Shown here: positions 1-11,405 of the stretch, piece after piece
How positions within the stretch are numbered: position 1 is the first letter of the stretch
How the letters are laid out: every line of letters begins with the position of its first letter
Assembly: GCA_965214415.1 (NCBI GenBank)
Contig: CBDCBQ010000003.1
Location: 3,348,001-3,412,000 of the forward strand
Reading direction: 5' to 3'
DNA from: RH-AL1 sp965214415
GTDB lineage: Bacteria; Pseudomonadota; Alphaproteobacteria; Rhizobiales; Beijerinckiaceae
Length of the DNA: 64,000 bases
The notes under the pieces: model-generated
The model's database searches: none
Seen by the model: only the letters and a program-made list of their open reading frames with translations
Told to the model about the DNA's origin: nothing
Translations under genes and position numbers: made by a program

Positions 1-2124
1 ATCGGCAAGGTCAGGATGCCGCCGTATTGGATGCCGGTCGGGATGGTGACGTCGTCTCGACCCACGAGGGCTCGGAAGACCTCGTTGATTCCCGAGAGGA
101 AGCTCGGCGCGCCCCATCGCGATGTCGCGTGGATGTGAGCTCGCCCGCGCATCGCATCACGGCTCTCGTCGTCGAGCCGCACGAGCTCGCGCAACCGGTC
201 GGCCAGGCCCGCGATGTCGTTGCGCTCGACGAGCCAGCCCGTCTCGCCGGGCACGCAAACTTCCGGCACGCCGCCGACGCGATAACCGATCGAGGGACAT
301 CCGCATCTGGCCGCCTCGACGAAGACCTGGCCGAACGTGTCGTCGGCGGTTGCCGAGACGAAGACATCGGCGGCGCGAAAGCATCTCGCCAAGGCCTCGT
401 CGTCGTCTAGGTGACCGAGATATGTGACGTCGTCGAGCTCATGCTCGGGCTCGACCCTTCCCAAGGCGAAGAGCCGCAGCCGGGCGTCACCGACCAGCTG
501 GCAGGCCTCGACCGCATGGCGGAAGCCCTTGCGGCGATCCGTGACGCTGGACGAGGCTGTCAGCACCATGACGTCGCCCGCGTCGAGCTCGAACGCGGCC
601 CGTGCCGCCGCGCGATCGCCGGGTCTGAACGCCGCCTCTGGCACCGGCAGCGAGATGCAGCGAACCTTGTCCTCCAGCTCCACGTCCGGCCATTTCACGG
701 CGAGCAGGCGCCGCGCGCTTTCCCTCATGTAGCTGCTGTTCGCGAGAAAATGGACGTTGTCCAACCCCATGTTGGCGATCTTGCGCGTGTGCGCATGCGG
801 GATCTCGTCGAACGGGATGACCGGATATTGGTCGCGCGTCGGGCAGGTCGCCGGGCACATGAAGAGATATTCGTCGCAGCCGAGCGGATAGGGGCAGCGG
901 CCGGTGAGATGGAAGAAGTCGTGCGTCACGATGAGCACCGGGGCCAGCGCCGCCATCGTCGCGAGATCGACACCCTCCGGGAAGGCGCCATGCAGGTTGC
1001 CGAGCAAGATCACATCGACGTCGGCCTCCCTCATCGCGTCCACCGCGGTGTCGAAGCGGCACGCCGTCTCATCGCCGACATCGTCGAGAAACGTATAGAG
1101 CACGATGTCGTATCGCGCCGCCGAGAGACAGTCGGCCATGCGCCGATGGGCGCGACCGGCGCCGTAGCGAAAGCCGAAATCGTTGACCATGCCGACACGA
1201 AGCCGACGCTTCTCTTTTTGCTCCTGGGGAGGCGGCGCCAGCGCGGGCAGCCCGATCGCCGCCCGAAAGCTTTCCGCATGCCGCGTCAGCTCCGGCAGGA
1301 ACGCCGCCACAGTGCTGGTCTTCTGATCCGCGTGAACACGAAAATTCGCCAGCTCGTAGTCGATCGGTTTGATCCGCGCTCCGGCGCGCGCGCAGCGGAC
1401 CCAGAGGTCGTAATCCATCGAATAGTGCAGACCGCGATCGATCTTGCCGCCGGCGCGCTCGTAGATGGCGCGCGAGAAGAAGACTTCGGGCTGGTAGAAG
1501 AAGCGGCCGGTCATCCACTCGGTTCGGAGATCAAGCAGCCTCTCGATTTCGAGAGGGCCGGCGCGGCAGCCTGTGCGATGATGATGAACGAGGCGCCCAT
1601 TCTCCCTGATGTTGACGATGCCCGCGACGATGTCGGCATCACCGCCTTCGAATGCCGCCGCCACCGCGGCGAGGGCGCCAGGGGCGAGGGCGTCGTCGCT
1701 GTTCACCCACGCGAAGATGTCGCCTGTCGCCCGTGCAAGACCTTGCTCGATCGCATCGCTCTGACCCGCGTCCTTGGCGCTCACCCAATAGGCGATCCGG
1801 TCGCTATATCGCTCGATCACCGAGACCGTCTGGTCGGTCGAGCCGCCGTCCATGATGATATATTCTAGGTTGTCTTCCATACTCCTGATCGAGGACGGAG
1901 CGGATCGTCTCCTCGATATAGCCGCCTTGGTTGAAGCTCGGCGTCACGATCGAAATCTTTGGTCTAGCTTTCAATTGGGTCTCGCTCACGGCGGCTGGCA
2001 CTCGTTCGAATTTGATCGGGCCGATCAGGACGCGGAAAAGGCGTCGGATTGGCAACGGCCAGACCGAGGGTCGGTCGGTGGTCGATGCGCGGTGTTGCAA
2101 GCTCCCGACCAGGATACACCGCAT
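1..2124 (-). pseudogene. Bifunctional GT2-GT4 glycosyltransferase, frameshifted, 3' end beyond the window
   Basis: The N-terminal part (about 2124 down to 1880) reads KISIVTPSFNQGGYIEETIR, a typical GT2 (GT-A fold) start. Just after SVLDQEY the frame shifts: the next one reads NLEYIIMDGGSTDQT, the GT2 sugar-nucleotide motif, and stays open without a stop to base 1. Removing one base near 1877-1882 restores a single protein of over 700 residues. After the GT2 domain comes a GT4-like domain with DTFGQVFVEAARCG, the acidic EX7E-type motif, and VGGVPEVCVPGETGWLVERN. The protein probably transfers two sugars during polysaccharide assembly. I start at ATG 2124; a TTG at 2157 and a GTG at 1989 are alternatives. 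The lesion may be a real mutation or a sequencing indel. Confidence 0.75.
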
Positions 2125-2478
2125 TTCGCGACGCGGGGAGCGCTCCGCACCGGTCAAATTGGCTTGTTTTTGAAAGACTTTCCAATGGGATCCACGTGCC
2201 GAGGGCGACGAAACAATGCGCGGATCAAGCCAGAACGTCCGGTGTCTGGTGTGGCAAACCTCGTGTCACTGATGTCGCCTTTGACACGGGTCCGACGAGC
2301 CGCGACGGCAGGGTAGAGCATATGAGCACCGTTCGCCAAGCGCCGGTGGGATGTCCAAGCCCACAGTCATGCATCTTTATCTCGTCAGGATGACGATGCG
2401 TTCTCGCCAGGAGCGAAGGCGAGCCGGCAAGTCGGCTGCGAAACCGTCCGCCCTGGGCGGTCGCGTCGACCTAGCCGC
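2125..2478. other. Intergenic stretch with no gene
   Basis: About 350 bp separate two minus-strand glycosyltransferase genes. No reading frame here resembles a protein, and I see no convincing promoter, terminator or repeat. It may carry the promoter of the gene that starts near 2124. Confidence 0.4.
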
Positions 2479-4026
2479 CTAGCGGCATTCGAGGCCCGTG
2501 ACGCAGACGCCCAGCGTGCGACGCTCCTGTCCGCCGCCCAGCCTCGTCAACGGGCGTAGCTCGATCTTGCTGATGCCCGTCGCCGACGTGCTTTCATATT
2601 GCAGGACGATGTCCTGCGGGCTCTCGGCGCCCAGCAGATGACGGCCCATCGGCCGGCCGTCGATCTCGATATCGACGCCGCGACGCTCCGGGTCCTGCAC
2701 GAAGGGATTGCCCATGCACCGAAGGACGAGCGACGTCACGCTCGGCGACAGTCGCATGCGTAGCACCGCGCTTTCGCCGACCGTCCAGATGAAGTCGCTT
2801 TCCTGGACGCCCCAGCCGGCGCCGAGCATACGCTCGGTCGTCGCCCGATTGCGGGTCGAGAACGGGACCTTGTCGCCGCGCGTCAGCGGCGTGGGCTCGT
2901 TCCCGGCGCCTTCGAAGGCGAAGGCGGCCATGGCGAAGCCGACGATGCGCCGATCGACGTGGGAGATCTCGCCGCACCGTTGCGTCGCGATATCCACCAC
3001 CGCGAGCGGCGCGACATCTCGCGTGAAATCCACCGTCTTGCTGAACCAGCCCTTGGCGAGCGAGACCGTGCCGATCTCGTCGTCACCGCAAAACAGGGTG
3101 AGCCGCTGGTCCTCGAATGGGCAGAATCCCTCGAGACGGAGCGCCCAGCACGAGCCTCGCTCCGGGACCCGCAGCTTCGTCCCATCCGGCCGGCACCAGG
3201 CGATCGCCTTCACCACGTCCGCCCCCATATCCAGCATCTCGCGTGGATAGTCGCCCGCGAGAAAGATGCCCGTCAGACCGTTTTGCGGACCGAACGGGGA
3301 CGGCGTGTCGCCCAGGAAGAAGCGATCCACGGCGGCCGGCTCGGCCGAATATTCGCGGTAGAGCGCGCACCATTCGAGCATGAGCCGTTCGGGCCGCTGC
3401 GCCGAGAACCCGCCGCCGACATAATGGCTGACGGTCTGATCGATGTATTGGAATCTCGCACCCGCCCGGTGCGCCCGCATCATGACGTCGTGATCGGCGC
3501 AAATCTCGATGTCGGTGTTGAACCGCAGGCGCCGCAGCAGATCCGCGCGAACGAACGTCGCCTGGTGACCTGGGAGGCGCGCCAGCCAGACGTGGTCGAT
3601 CTCGCCCTGCATCAACAGAGCCGCGCTCAAATCATAGTCGATGGAGCGCCTGAAATATTCGCGGCGGCCTTGGACGTAGACGTGATTGCCGAAGAAGACG
3701 TCGACGTCGTCACGCTTGCAGGCCATCATCCGGCTCAGCGCGGTGGAATCGAAGAGCGTGTCCTTGGCATTGAGGAACAGCACGTAGTCGTTGCTGCAAT
3801 GATCGAGCGCGATGTTCATCGCGTGATAGATTCCGGCATCCTCGGTGCAAACGACCTTGTCGATGACGTCGGCATAGAGCGCGAGGACGGACGCCGTGTC
3901 GTCGAGACTGCCGCCGTCGACGACGATGAGTTCGACGTCGCGGTAATCCTGCTGGCGGACGCTCTCGATCGTCAGAGAGAGGTCCGCGGCCGCGTTCAGA
4001 ACGACCGATACGATACTGATGCTCAC
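2479..4026 (-). CDS. GT2 family glycosyltransferase (WcaE/WfgS-like) with C-terminal extension
   Basis: A 515-residue protein beginning at a GTG inside a GTGA overlap with the stop of the upstream gene, so the two are translationally coupled. The open frame extends further upstream, but that part is a shadow of the upstream gene. Residues 1-250 form the GT2 domain: SISIVSVVLNAA, VDGGSLDDT, EDAGIYHAMNIAL, and a later ADHD. The usual LNAGD metal-site motif reads LNAKD, a notable Gly-to-Lys change beside the catalytic Asp. The last ~200 residues look like beta-rich repeats (two segments beginning with acidic or aromatic patches) and do not match a catalytic domain I know. It likely adds a sugar to a surface polysaccharide; donor and acceptor cannot be read from the sequence. 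Confidence 0.82.
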   Translation of the reverse strand: MSISIVSVVLNAAADLSLTIESVRQQDYRDVELIVVDGGSLDDTASVLALYADVIDKVVCTEDAGIYHAMNIALDHCSNDYVLFLNAKDTLFDSTALSRMMACKRDDVDVFFGNHVYVQGRREYFRRSIDYDLSAALLMQGEIDHVWLARLPGHQATFVRADLLRRLRFNTDIEICADHDVMMRAHRAGARFQYIDQTVSHYVGGGFSAQRPERLMLEWCALYREYSAEPAAVDRFFLGDTPSPFGPQNGLTGIFLAGDYPREMLDMGADVVKAIAWCRPDGTKLRVPERGSCWALRLEGFCPFEDQRLTLFCGDDEIGTVSLAKGWFSKTVDFTRDVAPLAVVDIATQRCGEISHVDRRIVGFAMAAFAFEGAGNEPTPLTRGDKVPFSTRNRATTERMLGAGWGVQESDFIWTVGESAVLRMRLSPSVTSLVLRCMGNPFVQDPERRGVDIEIDGRPMGRHLLGAESPQDIVLQYESTSATGISKIELRPLTRLGGGQERRTLGVCVTGLECR

Positions 4027-5087
4027 GACGCCTGCTCCGCGGCGCTGACCTCTCGGCGGCCGCCAAGCGACCTCTCCGAGGCGGACCGCCGCAGCGAATT
4101 CATGAAGCGGCTCGAGACGTCGCGCGTGGACCAGCGCCTTCCGTCGTCGAGCAGGAGGCTTTTCAGGCGATCGATATCGGCGAGCCAGTCGGCGCGCCCG
4201 AATTCGATCTTCTGCCGCGCCGCGGCACTCATCCGGTCCAGCGCCTGGCTGGCGAGGCGACAGGTGATCTTGGGCTTGGCGGGATCGTACAAGATCCCCG
4301 TCGTCAGGTGGCTCACGTATTCGTTGACGGTCGGCCGATCGGGCGCGACGACGATCTGGCCGATGCTCATCGCCTCGAGGATCGCCATCCCGATCCCCTC
4401 CTGAAGCCGAGGGGCGAAGAAGAACAGCGGATCGCGCGCGACCGCCTCGTACTCGTCCCGGCTGTCGAACCAGCGCGACCGAGTGATCGCGACGCCGTCG
4501 ATGAGCGCGCCGTTGAGCCGCGAGGTCGGCCTCGCGTGACGCGCGAAATCCGGCGCGGCATGGACATGAAGAGCCGTGACCTCGAGCTGCCGGCAGAGGG
4601 ACACCACCGAGCCGAGGTTCACCTCCTTGTCGGGACGGCGCTCCCAGAAGAAGGCCGTCCGCTTCGAGACGTCGCGTGCGGGGACGGGTCGCGGCTCGGG
4701 GTAGAACTGGAACGACGCCGAACGGCAATCCAGCGCCTCGAGATGCTCGTGATGCACGCGGCAAAAGGAGATGAAGCGGGCGTGGACGAATTGGCGCCAG
4801 AAGGCGTCGGGGATGCCGTGCGCCCCATCGTACATCGGGATGATGACGAAGCGTCCGACCCCAAGCGGGCGGAGGCGGGCGGCAATGTATTCTGTTTGAA
4901 GAAAAACGTAGCAGTCGTAATCGGCGGCGGCCACTCGCGCGACGAGTTCGTCGTCATCGTCAACCGTCTCGGCGTCCGGATCCGAAGAAAAGACCTCAAC
5001 CTCGCCGATTTCTCGCAGTATCTCTAAAAGAAAGACTGTCGATTTACTACGTTCATGAAGCCTGTGGCCAATATAGCAAAAGCGCAA
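4023..5087 (-). CDS. GT4-like glycosyltransferase
   Basis: A 354-residue protein starting MRFCYIGHRLHERSKS. The C-terminal half carries EGIGMAILEAMSIGQIVVAP and NEYVSHLTTGILYDP, matching the nucleotide-sugar-binding region and EX7E motif of retaining GT4 enzymes. The N-terminal half is divergent, which is usual for acceptor-binding domains. It overlaps the next glycosyltransferase by four bases and belongs to the same minus-strand polysaccharide cluster as the GDP-fucose synthase gene just upstream. Sugar specificity is unknown. Confidence 0.8.
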   Translation of the reverse strand: MRFCYIGHRLHERSKSTVFLLEILREIGEVEVFSSDPDAETVDDDDELVARVAAADYDCYVFLQTEYIAARLRPLGVGRFVIIPMYDGAHGIPDAFWRQFVHARFISFCRVHHEHLEALDCRSASFQFYPEPRPVPARDVSKRTAFFWERRPDKEVNLGSVVSLCRQLEVTALHVHAAPDFARHARPTSRLNGALIDGVAITRSRWFDSRDEYEAVARDPLFFFAPRLQEGIGMAILEAMSIGQIVVAPDRPTVNEYVSHLTTGILYDPAKPKITCRLASQALDRMSAAARQKIEFGRADWLADIDRLKSLLLDDGRRWSTRDVSSRFMNSLRRSASERSLGGRREVSAAEQAS

Positions 5088-5170
5088 GTGCTGTCCCGAT
5101 CCACGACGACCCTGTATTCATCGTAAGGGTCGGAGGCGAGAAGCGCAAGGCGCGCAAACGTCGGAGCGGC

Positions 5171-6109
5171 TCAAGCCGCGCGCTTGGCCTGGGCAACGTT
5201 GTCCTGGAACCAGCGATAGGTCATCGCGATGCCGTCGCGCAGGCCGATCGTCGGTGCCCAGCCGAGCGCGCGGATGCGCCCCGAATCCATGAGCTTGCGC
5301 GGCGTGCCGTCGGGCTTGCTGGCGTCCATGACGATGTCGCCCTCGTAGCCGACGACCTCCTTCACCAGGCGCGCCAGCTCGGCGATGGTCACGTCGGAGC
5401 CGGCGCCGCAATTGATGTGCTCGTACTCGTCGTAATTATCGAGGCAGAAGACCACGCCGCGCGCGAGGTCGTCGACGTGCAGGAACTCGCGCAGCGGGGT
5501 GCCGGATCCCCATACCGTCACGGTCGGCAGGCTGGCGATCTTGGCCTCGTGAAACTTGCGCATCAGCGCCGGCATGACGTGGCTCGACATCAAATCGAAG
5601 TTATCGCGCTCGCCGTAGAGGTTGCAGGGCATTACCGAGATGTAGTGCCGTCCGTGCTGCTTGCGGTAGGCTTGGCAGAGCTTGATCCCGGCGATCTTGG
5701 CGATGGCATACCATTCGTTTGTCGGCTCGAGCGGGCCGGTCAGCAACGCGTCCTCCCGGATCGGCTGCGGCGCGAATTTCGGGTAGATGCAGGAAGAGCC
5801 GAGGAACACCAAGCGGTCGACGCCGGCGGCGTGGGCGCCGTGGATCACGTTGGTCTCGAGCGCGATGTTGTCATAGAGGAAGTCGGCCGGCAGCGTGTCG
5901 TTGGCGTGGATGCCGCCGACCTTGGCGGCGGCGAACACCACCGCGTCCGGCTTGTTGCGCAGCATCCAGCTCGTGACGGAGGGCTGGTCGCGCAAATCGA
6001 GATCGGCACGCGACACCTTCATGACGTTTTCGCCGCGCGTCTCGAGACAACGCACGATGGCCGAGCCGACCATGCCGTTGTGTCCGGCAACCCAGATCCT
6101 TCGTGACAT
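5171..6109 (-). CDS. fcl: GDP-L-fucose synthase
   Basis: A 312-residue extended short-chain dehydrogenase. The N-terminus has the NAD(P)-binding GHNGMVGSAIVR, and the catalytic Tyr-Lys pair is in YAIAKIAG with SSCIYP upstream, all characteristic of Fcl/WcaG. The enzyme epimerises and reduces GDP-4-keto-6-deoxy-mannose to GDP-L-fucose in the cytoplasm. The partner gmd (GDP-mannose dehydratase) is not in the window and may lie elsewhere. The gene sits upstream of the glycosyltransferases in the same orientation, so it probably supplies their donor sugar, though that link is inferred from position only. Confidence 0.93.
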   Translation of the reverse strand: MSRRIWVAGHNGMVGSAIVRCLETRGENVMKVSRADLDLRDQPSVTSWMLRNKPDAVVFAAAKVGGIHANDTLPADFLYDNIALETNVIHGAHAAGVDRLVFLGSSCIYPKFAPQPIREDALLTGPLEPTNEWYAIAKIAGIKLCQAYRKQHGRHYISVMPCNLYGERDNFDLMSSHVMPALMRKFHEAKIASLPTVTVWGSGTPLREFLHVDDLARGVVFCLDNYDEYEHINCGAGSDVTIAELARLVKEVVGYEGDIVMDASKPDGTPRKLMDSGRIRALGWAPTIGLRDGIAMTYRWFQDNVAQAKRAA

Positions 6110-6295
6110 GCAATGGTTACCCCGTGGATCTCAAATCCTGATAACAGGTGCTTGGAGAGCTGAAAACACTCCAGTTAAAACCGCGCGACAGCGATCGGGC
6201 AAGGTCGTCGACAGCTATGCCGTCCGAGGCGGACCGAGGACGATGTCCTAGGATGTCCCGAACAGTCTCGGCGCGCCAGCGAAGACAGGACGGCG

Positions 6296-8134
6296 TCAGT
6301 GATCGCCCATCCAGGTCTCGCCGGAGAGGTCCTTGCGGACCTTGTCGAGCTCCTCCGTATAGCGGCGCAGGACATGCGCCTCGCTGAGCGACCCCACCAC
6401 ACGGCGGTCGTTCGCGCTGACCACGACCGCGAGCGCCTCGCTTTCCGTCGATTCGAACACCCGGGCCGCCTCGCGGATGTTCATGTCCGGCGTCAGGGCG
6501 GTCTCGCCGAAGCGAAGCAGGGTCGCAAGTGGGTCGCGGCACTTGCCGGCGTCGGGCTGCAGCGCGTGCGCTTCGCCGAGCGCGACCATCCCGACATATC
6601 GATCGAACGGATCGGTCGCGACCACCCAATGGCCGCTGCCCAGCGGATGGTTTTCCAGAAAGCTGCCGATCGTCGAATCGGCGAATGCCGTCTCGACATC
6701 GTGGCGCATCATGCGCTCGACGGTCAACGTCCGGATCCAGCCGATATCCTGCGCGCTGCGGATCGATTCGCCACGCAGGTGAAGGCGCCAGGTCGCGAAT
6801 GAGTAGCCGAACGTGCGTCGGACGATGACCGAGACGAGCGTCACCGCAGCCAGGATGAGGATCGACAGCGGGAAATCACCGGTGGTCTCGAGCGCGAGGA
6901 AGCTCATCGTCAGCGGGCCGCCGACGATCGTCACGGACAGCCCGGCCATCGCGACGATGGCGCACGTGGCGCCATCGATGGGAAGTTGCGGCGCCGCCAA
7001 GATCGCCAGCGCGTAGAACAGCTTGCCGAGCAGGCCCCCAAGATAGAGCGAGGCGAAGAAGAGGCCGCCGCGAAACCCGGAGCCGATCGAGATCGCCGAG
7101 GCCAGCGATTTCAGCAGCAGCGTCAGCGCGAGCATCCAGGTCGCCGGCGCCGCCGTGTGCAGCAACTCGGCGAGCGCGCCGTGCCCGGAGGCGAGCACAT
7201 GCGGGGTGACGAGCGCCATCGCGCCGAGCCCGATGCCGCCGACCGCGGGCTGCCATAGCGCGGGCAGGCGGCTGCGCTTGAACAGGTCGTCGACCAGGGT
7301 GACGCCGCGCATGACGGCAATGCCGAGCGCGGCGCAGGACAGCGACAGCAGCGTGAGGGCGACCATGCCGGCACCCGTCAAGGTGAAGTCGGACGGCAGG
7401 TGGCCGATGAAACTCTCGCCGGTGCCGATCGCGCGGGCGACGAGAACGCCCGAGATCGAGGCGGCGATCACCGGCGCCAGGCCGAATGGCGTGTAGGTGC
7501 CGATGATCAGCTCGAAGGCGTAGAACGCGCCGGTGAGCGGCGCCCCGAAGGCGGCGCCGATCGCCCCGCCGGCGCCGGCGCCCACGATCATCCGCATGTC
7601 TGAACGGCGCAGGTTGAACACGCGCCCGAGGTAGGAGGCGAAGCCGGAGCCGAGCTGCGTATAGCCCGCCTCGAGGCCGACCGAGGCGCCAAAGCCGTTC
7701 GAGACGAGCGTCTGCAGTCCGATCGCCAGCGAATCGACGACCGACATGCGGCCGCCGTGCAACGCGTTGGCCTCGATCGGATCGACGGGGCGGCGGCGGC
7801 GCAGGCGCGGCAGCAGCCGGCTGGCGACCCCGAGCAGAAGGCCGCCGGCGATCGGGACGAGCGCGAGCCAGGCGCTGTCGAGATGGTCGAGCGCGCTCAC
7901 GGAGCCGGGCCCATCAAGCCGGAACAGCAGACCGTGCAACGCGGCGGCCGCGCGCGACAACGCGACCGTCAGCAGGCCGGCGGCGATGCCGACGACGACG
8001 GAAAGGAAGATGAGTCCGCTCTCGCGGGCGCGGATGATGGCGCGGAACGCGTTGAACACGGCAAACCAGGAGCCGCGACGGATCGCACGATGGCCCGGGC
8101 CCTGTGTCTCGGTCGCGGGTGTCACGGTTTCCAC
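6296..8134 (-). CDS. ClC-family chloride channel or transporter with C-terminal CBS domains
   Basis: A 612-residue membrane protein with ten or more hydrophobic segments. ClC landmarks are modified: the usual GREGP reads GLEAGYTQ (the gating-type Glu is kept) and the GxFxP region reads GSGFRGGLFFASLYLGG; GAGAGGAIGAAFGAPLTGAFYAFE and GGPLTMSFLALETTG also fit the family. The canonical GSGIP loop seems replaced by NALHGG. Residues from about 440 on form a paired CBS regulatory region (MRHDVETAF, TALTPDMNIREAARVF). It probably moves anions across the inner membrane; the altered selectivity loop makes chloride itself uncertain. It follows ftsH, separated by a terminator. Confidence 0.88.
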   Translation of the reverse strand: METVTPATETQGPGHRAIRRGSWFAVFNAFRAIIRARESGLIFLSVVVGIAAGLLTVALSRAAAALHGLLFRLDGPGSVSALDHLDSAWLALVPIAGGLLLGVASRLLPRLRRRRPVDPIEANALHGGRMSVVDSLAIGLQTLVSNGFGASVGLEAGYTQLGSGFASYLGRVFNLRRSDMRMIVGAGAGGAIGAAFGAPLTGAFYAFELIIGTYTPFGLAPVIAASISGVLVARAIGTGESFIGHLPSDFTLTGAGMVALTLLSLSCAALGIAVMRGVTLVDDLFKRSRLPALWQPAVGGIGLGAMALVTPHVLASGHGALAELLHTAAPATWMLALTLLLKSLASAISIGSGFRGGLFFASLYLGGLLGKLFYALAILAAPQLPIDGATCAIVAMAGLSVTIVGGPLTMSFLALETTGDFPLSILILAAVTLVSVIVRRTFGYSFATWRLHLRGESIRSAQDIGWIRTLTVERMMRHDVETAFADSTIGSFLENHPLGSGHWVVATDPFDRYVGMVALGEAHALQPDAGKCRDPLATLLRFGETALTPDMNIREAARVFESTESEALAVVVSANDRRVVGSLSEAHVLRRYTEELDKVRKDLSGETWMGDH

Positions 8135-8152
8135 TGAACACGTTCACAAACA

Positions 8153-8185
8153 AGAAAGCCCGACCAAGCGGCCGGGCTTTCTTTT
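8153..8185 (-). terminator. Rho-independent terminator after ftsH
   Basis: A perfect 10-bp stem, AGAAAGCCCG (8153-8162) with CGGGCTTTCT (8173-8182), encloses a 10-nt loop. Read on the minus strand it follows the ftsH stop and leads into a T-rich tract. It also has Ts on the plus side. Confidence 0.75.
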
Positions 8186-8200
8186 CGCGGGTTCAGCGTC

Positions 8201-10133
<1,933 letters not shown>

Positions 10134-10327
10134 GAGCGACCCAGGGTGAGCCGGGCGACGGCCCCGGTGCGAAGGAATGGAAGGCGAAAGCCGAACGTGG
10201 CCCAGGCCGTGGCGCGTCGAGTTCTCTTGCGTATCCTGCTTCGGCCCTAGAGGGCGACGAGTAAAAGGCAATGTAAGCCCGGCGTCTTCCCTTGCCAAGA
10301 GAGTGCAGGAGGCGCGTCGATATGGCC

Positions 10328-11365
10328 TTAATCGAGGCTACCCTCGGCGGATCGCACGATCGGCGCTCCGCCGCATGGCTCGGGTGGCGGTCGACGCGGC
10401 GGCGCTTGGTCGATCGTCAGCGTGCCCGCGACATCGAGAACGATGCGCGCGCCGCCCAGCGTGGCGCGATGCGGCCGGCCCTGGGCGAGGGCCACGGCGA
10501 CCGCCTCCGTCAGGCTTTCCAGCCGCTCCAGGCGGATCGCGCCGCCAGCGGGGACGGTGGCTTCGATGGCGCGCCGCACCAGGCGCAGCAGGATTTCGAG
10601 CTGCAGGTCACGGCCCGCGCCAAGCATCGCGCATCGGCCATCCGGCATCGATCGACAGACCAAAGCCTCGATCCGGTCGACCTCGGCCTCGAGCGCGGCA
10701 TCGGCGCGCACGGCACGACGTGCCAGGCGCGCCAAGGTCGCGGAATCGAGCCCGAGGTCGGCCAGGGCGGGCGCCGCCGCGCGGAGCCGGGTGCGGGCAT
10801 AGGCGGGGTCGTGATTGGAGGGATCGTCGGCAACGGCGATCCCCTCGGCGCGACACAAGGCCACCAGATCGGCCTTGGGCGTCTCGAGCAGCGGGCGGAC
10901 GAGGACGATGTCGGGTGCGAGCCGGGTCTCGCGCCGCATCCCGGCAAGGCCGGCGAGGCCGCTGCCGCGCGCGAGCCGCATCAGCACCGTCTCCGCCTGG
11001 TCGTCGGCATGATGGGCCGTCAGGACATGCGTCGCGCCGACGGCGCGGGCGTGCGCGGCGAGCAGCGCGTAGCGCGCGACGCGCGCGCGCTCCTGGATGC
11101 GGGTGCTTGGCTTTTGACCCTCCCAGGCGAGCGTCGCGTGCGGCAGTCCGAGCCGCGTGGCGGCCGCGGCGACGAGCGACGCTTCATCGCGGGCGGCAAG
11201 CCGCAGGCCATGGTCGACGGTGGCGACATGCAGGGCCGGCGCGCCGCCGCCGAGCCGGGCCGCCCAGCGCGCGGCCAGCAGCAGCATCGCCATCGAATCG
11301 GGGCCGCCTGAGATGGCGAGCAGCAGCGCCGGCGCGAACTCTAGACCGTCGAACAAGGGCGGCAC
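10328..11365 (-). CDS. tilS: tRNA(Ile)-lysidine synthase
   Basis: A 345-residue protein beginning at GTG with the PP-loop SGGPDSMAMLLL near residue 18, then VDHGLR and TAHHADDQAETVLMRLARGSG, all hallmarks of TilS. It converts the wobble C34 of tRNA-Ile(CAU) to lysidine so that it reads AUA. The order cpoB-tilS-ftsH on one strand is the usual alphaproteobacterial arrangement. A palindromic repeat fragment (11368-11392) lies immediately upstream and ends in a GGGA that could serve as ribosome-binding sequence, although the spacing to the GTG is short. Confidence 0.93.
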   Translation of the reverse strand: MPPLFDGLEFAPALLLAISGGPDSMAMLLLAARWAARLGGGAPALHVATVDHGLRLAARDEASLVAAAATRLGLPHATLAWEGQKPSTRIQERARVARYALLAAHARAVGATHVLTAHHADDQAETVLMRLARGSGLAGLAGMRRETRLAPDIVLVRPLLETPKADLVALCRAEGIAVADDPSNHDPAYARTRLRAAAPALADLGLDSATLARLARRAVRADAALEAEVDRIEALVCRSMPDGRCAMLGAGRDLQLEILLRLVRRAIEATVPAGGAIRLERLESLTEAVAVALAQGRPHRATLGGARIVLDVAGTLTIDQAPPRRPPPEPCGGAPIVRSAEGSLD

Positions 11366-11367
11366 TT

Positions 11368-11392
11368 CCCTTCTCCCGCGAGCGGAAGAAGG
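11368..11392. repeat. Single hairpin fragment of repeat family 1
   Basis: CCCTTCTCCCGC followed by GGAAGAAGGG forms a short stem-loop matching the outer arm of the composite repeats at 22684, 24782 and 57945. It fills the 40-bp gap between cpoB and tilS and touches the tilS start region. Confidence 0.7.
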
Positions 11393-11405
11393 GAGGCGCG
11401 CCCAC

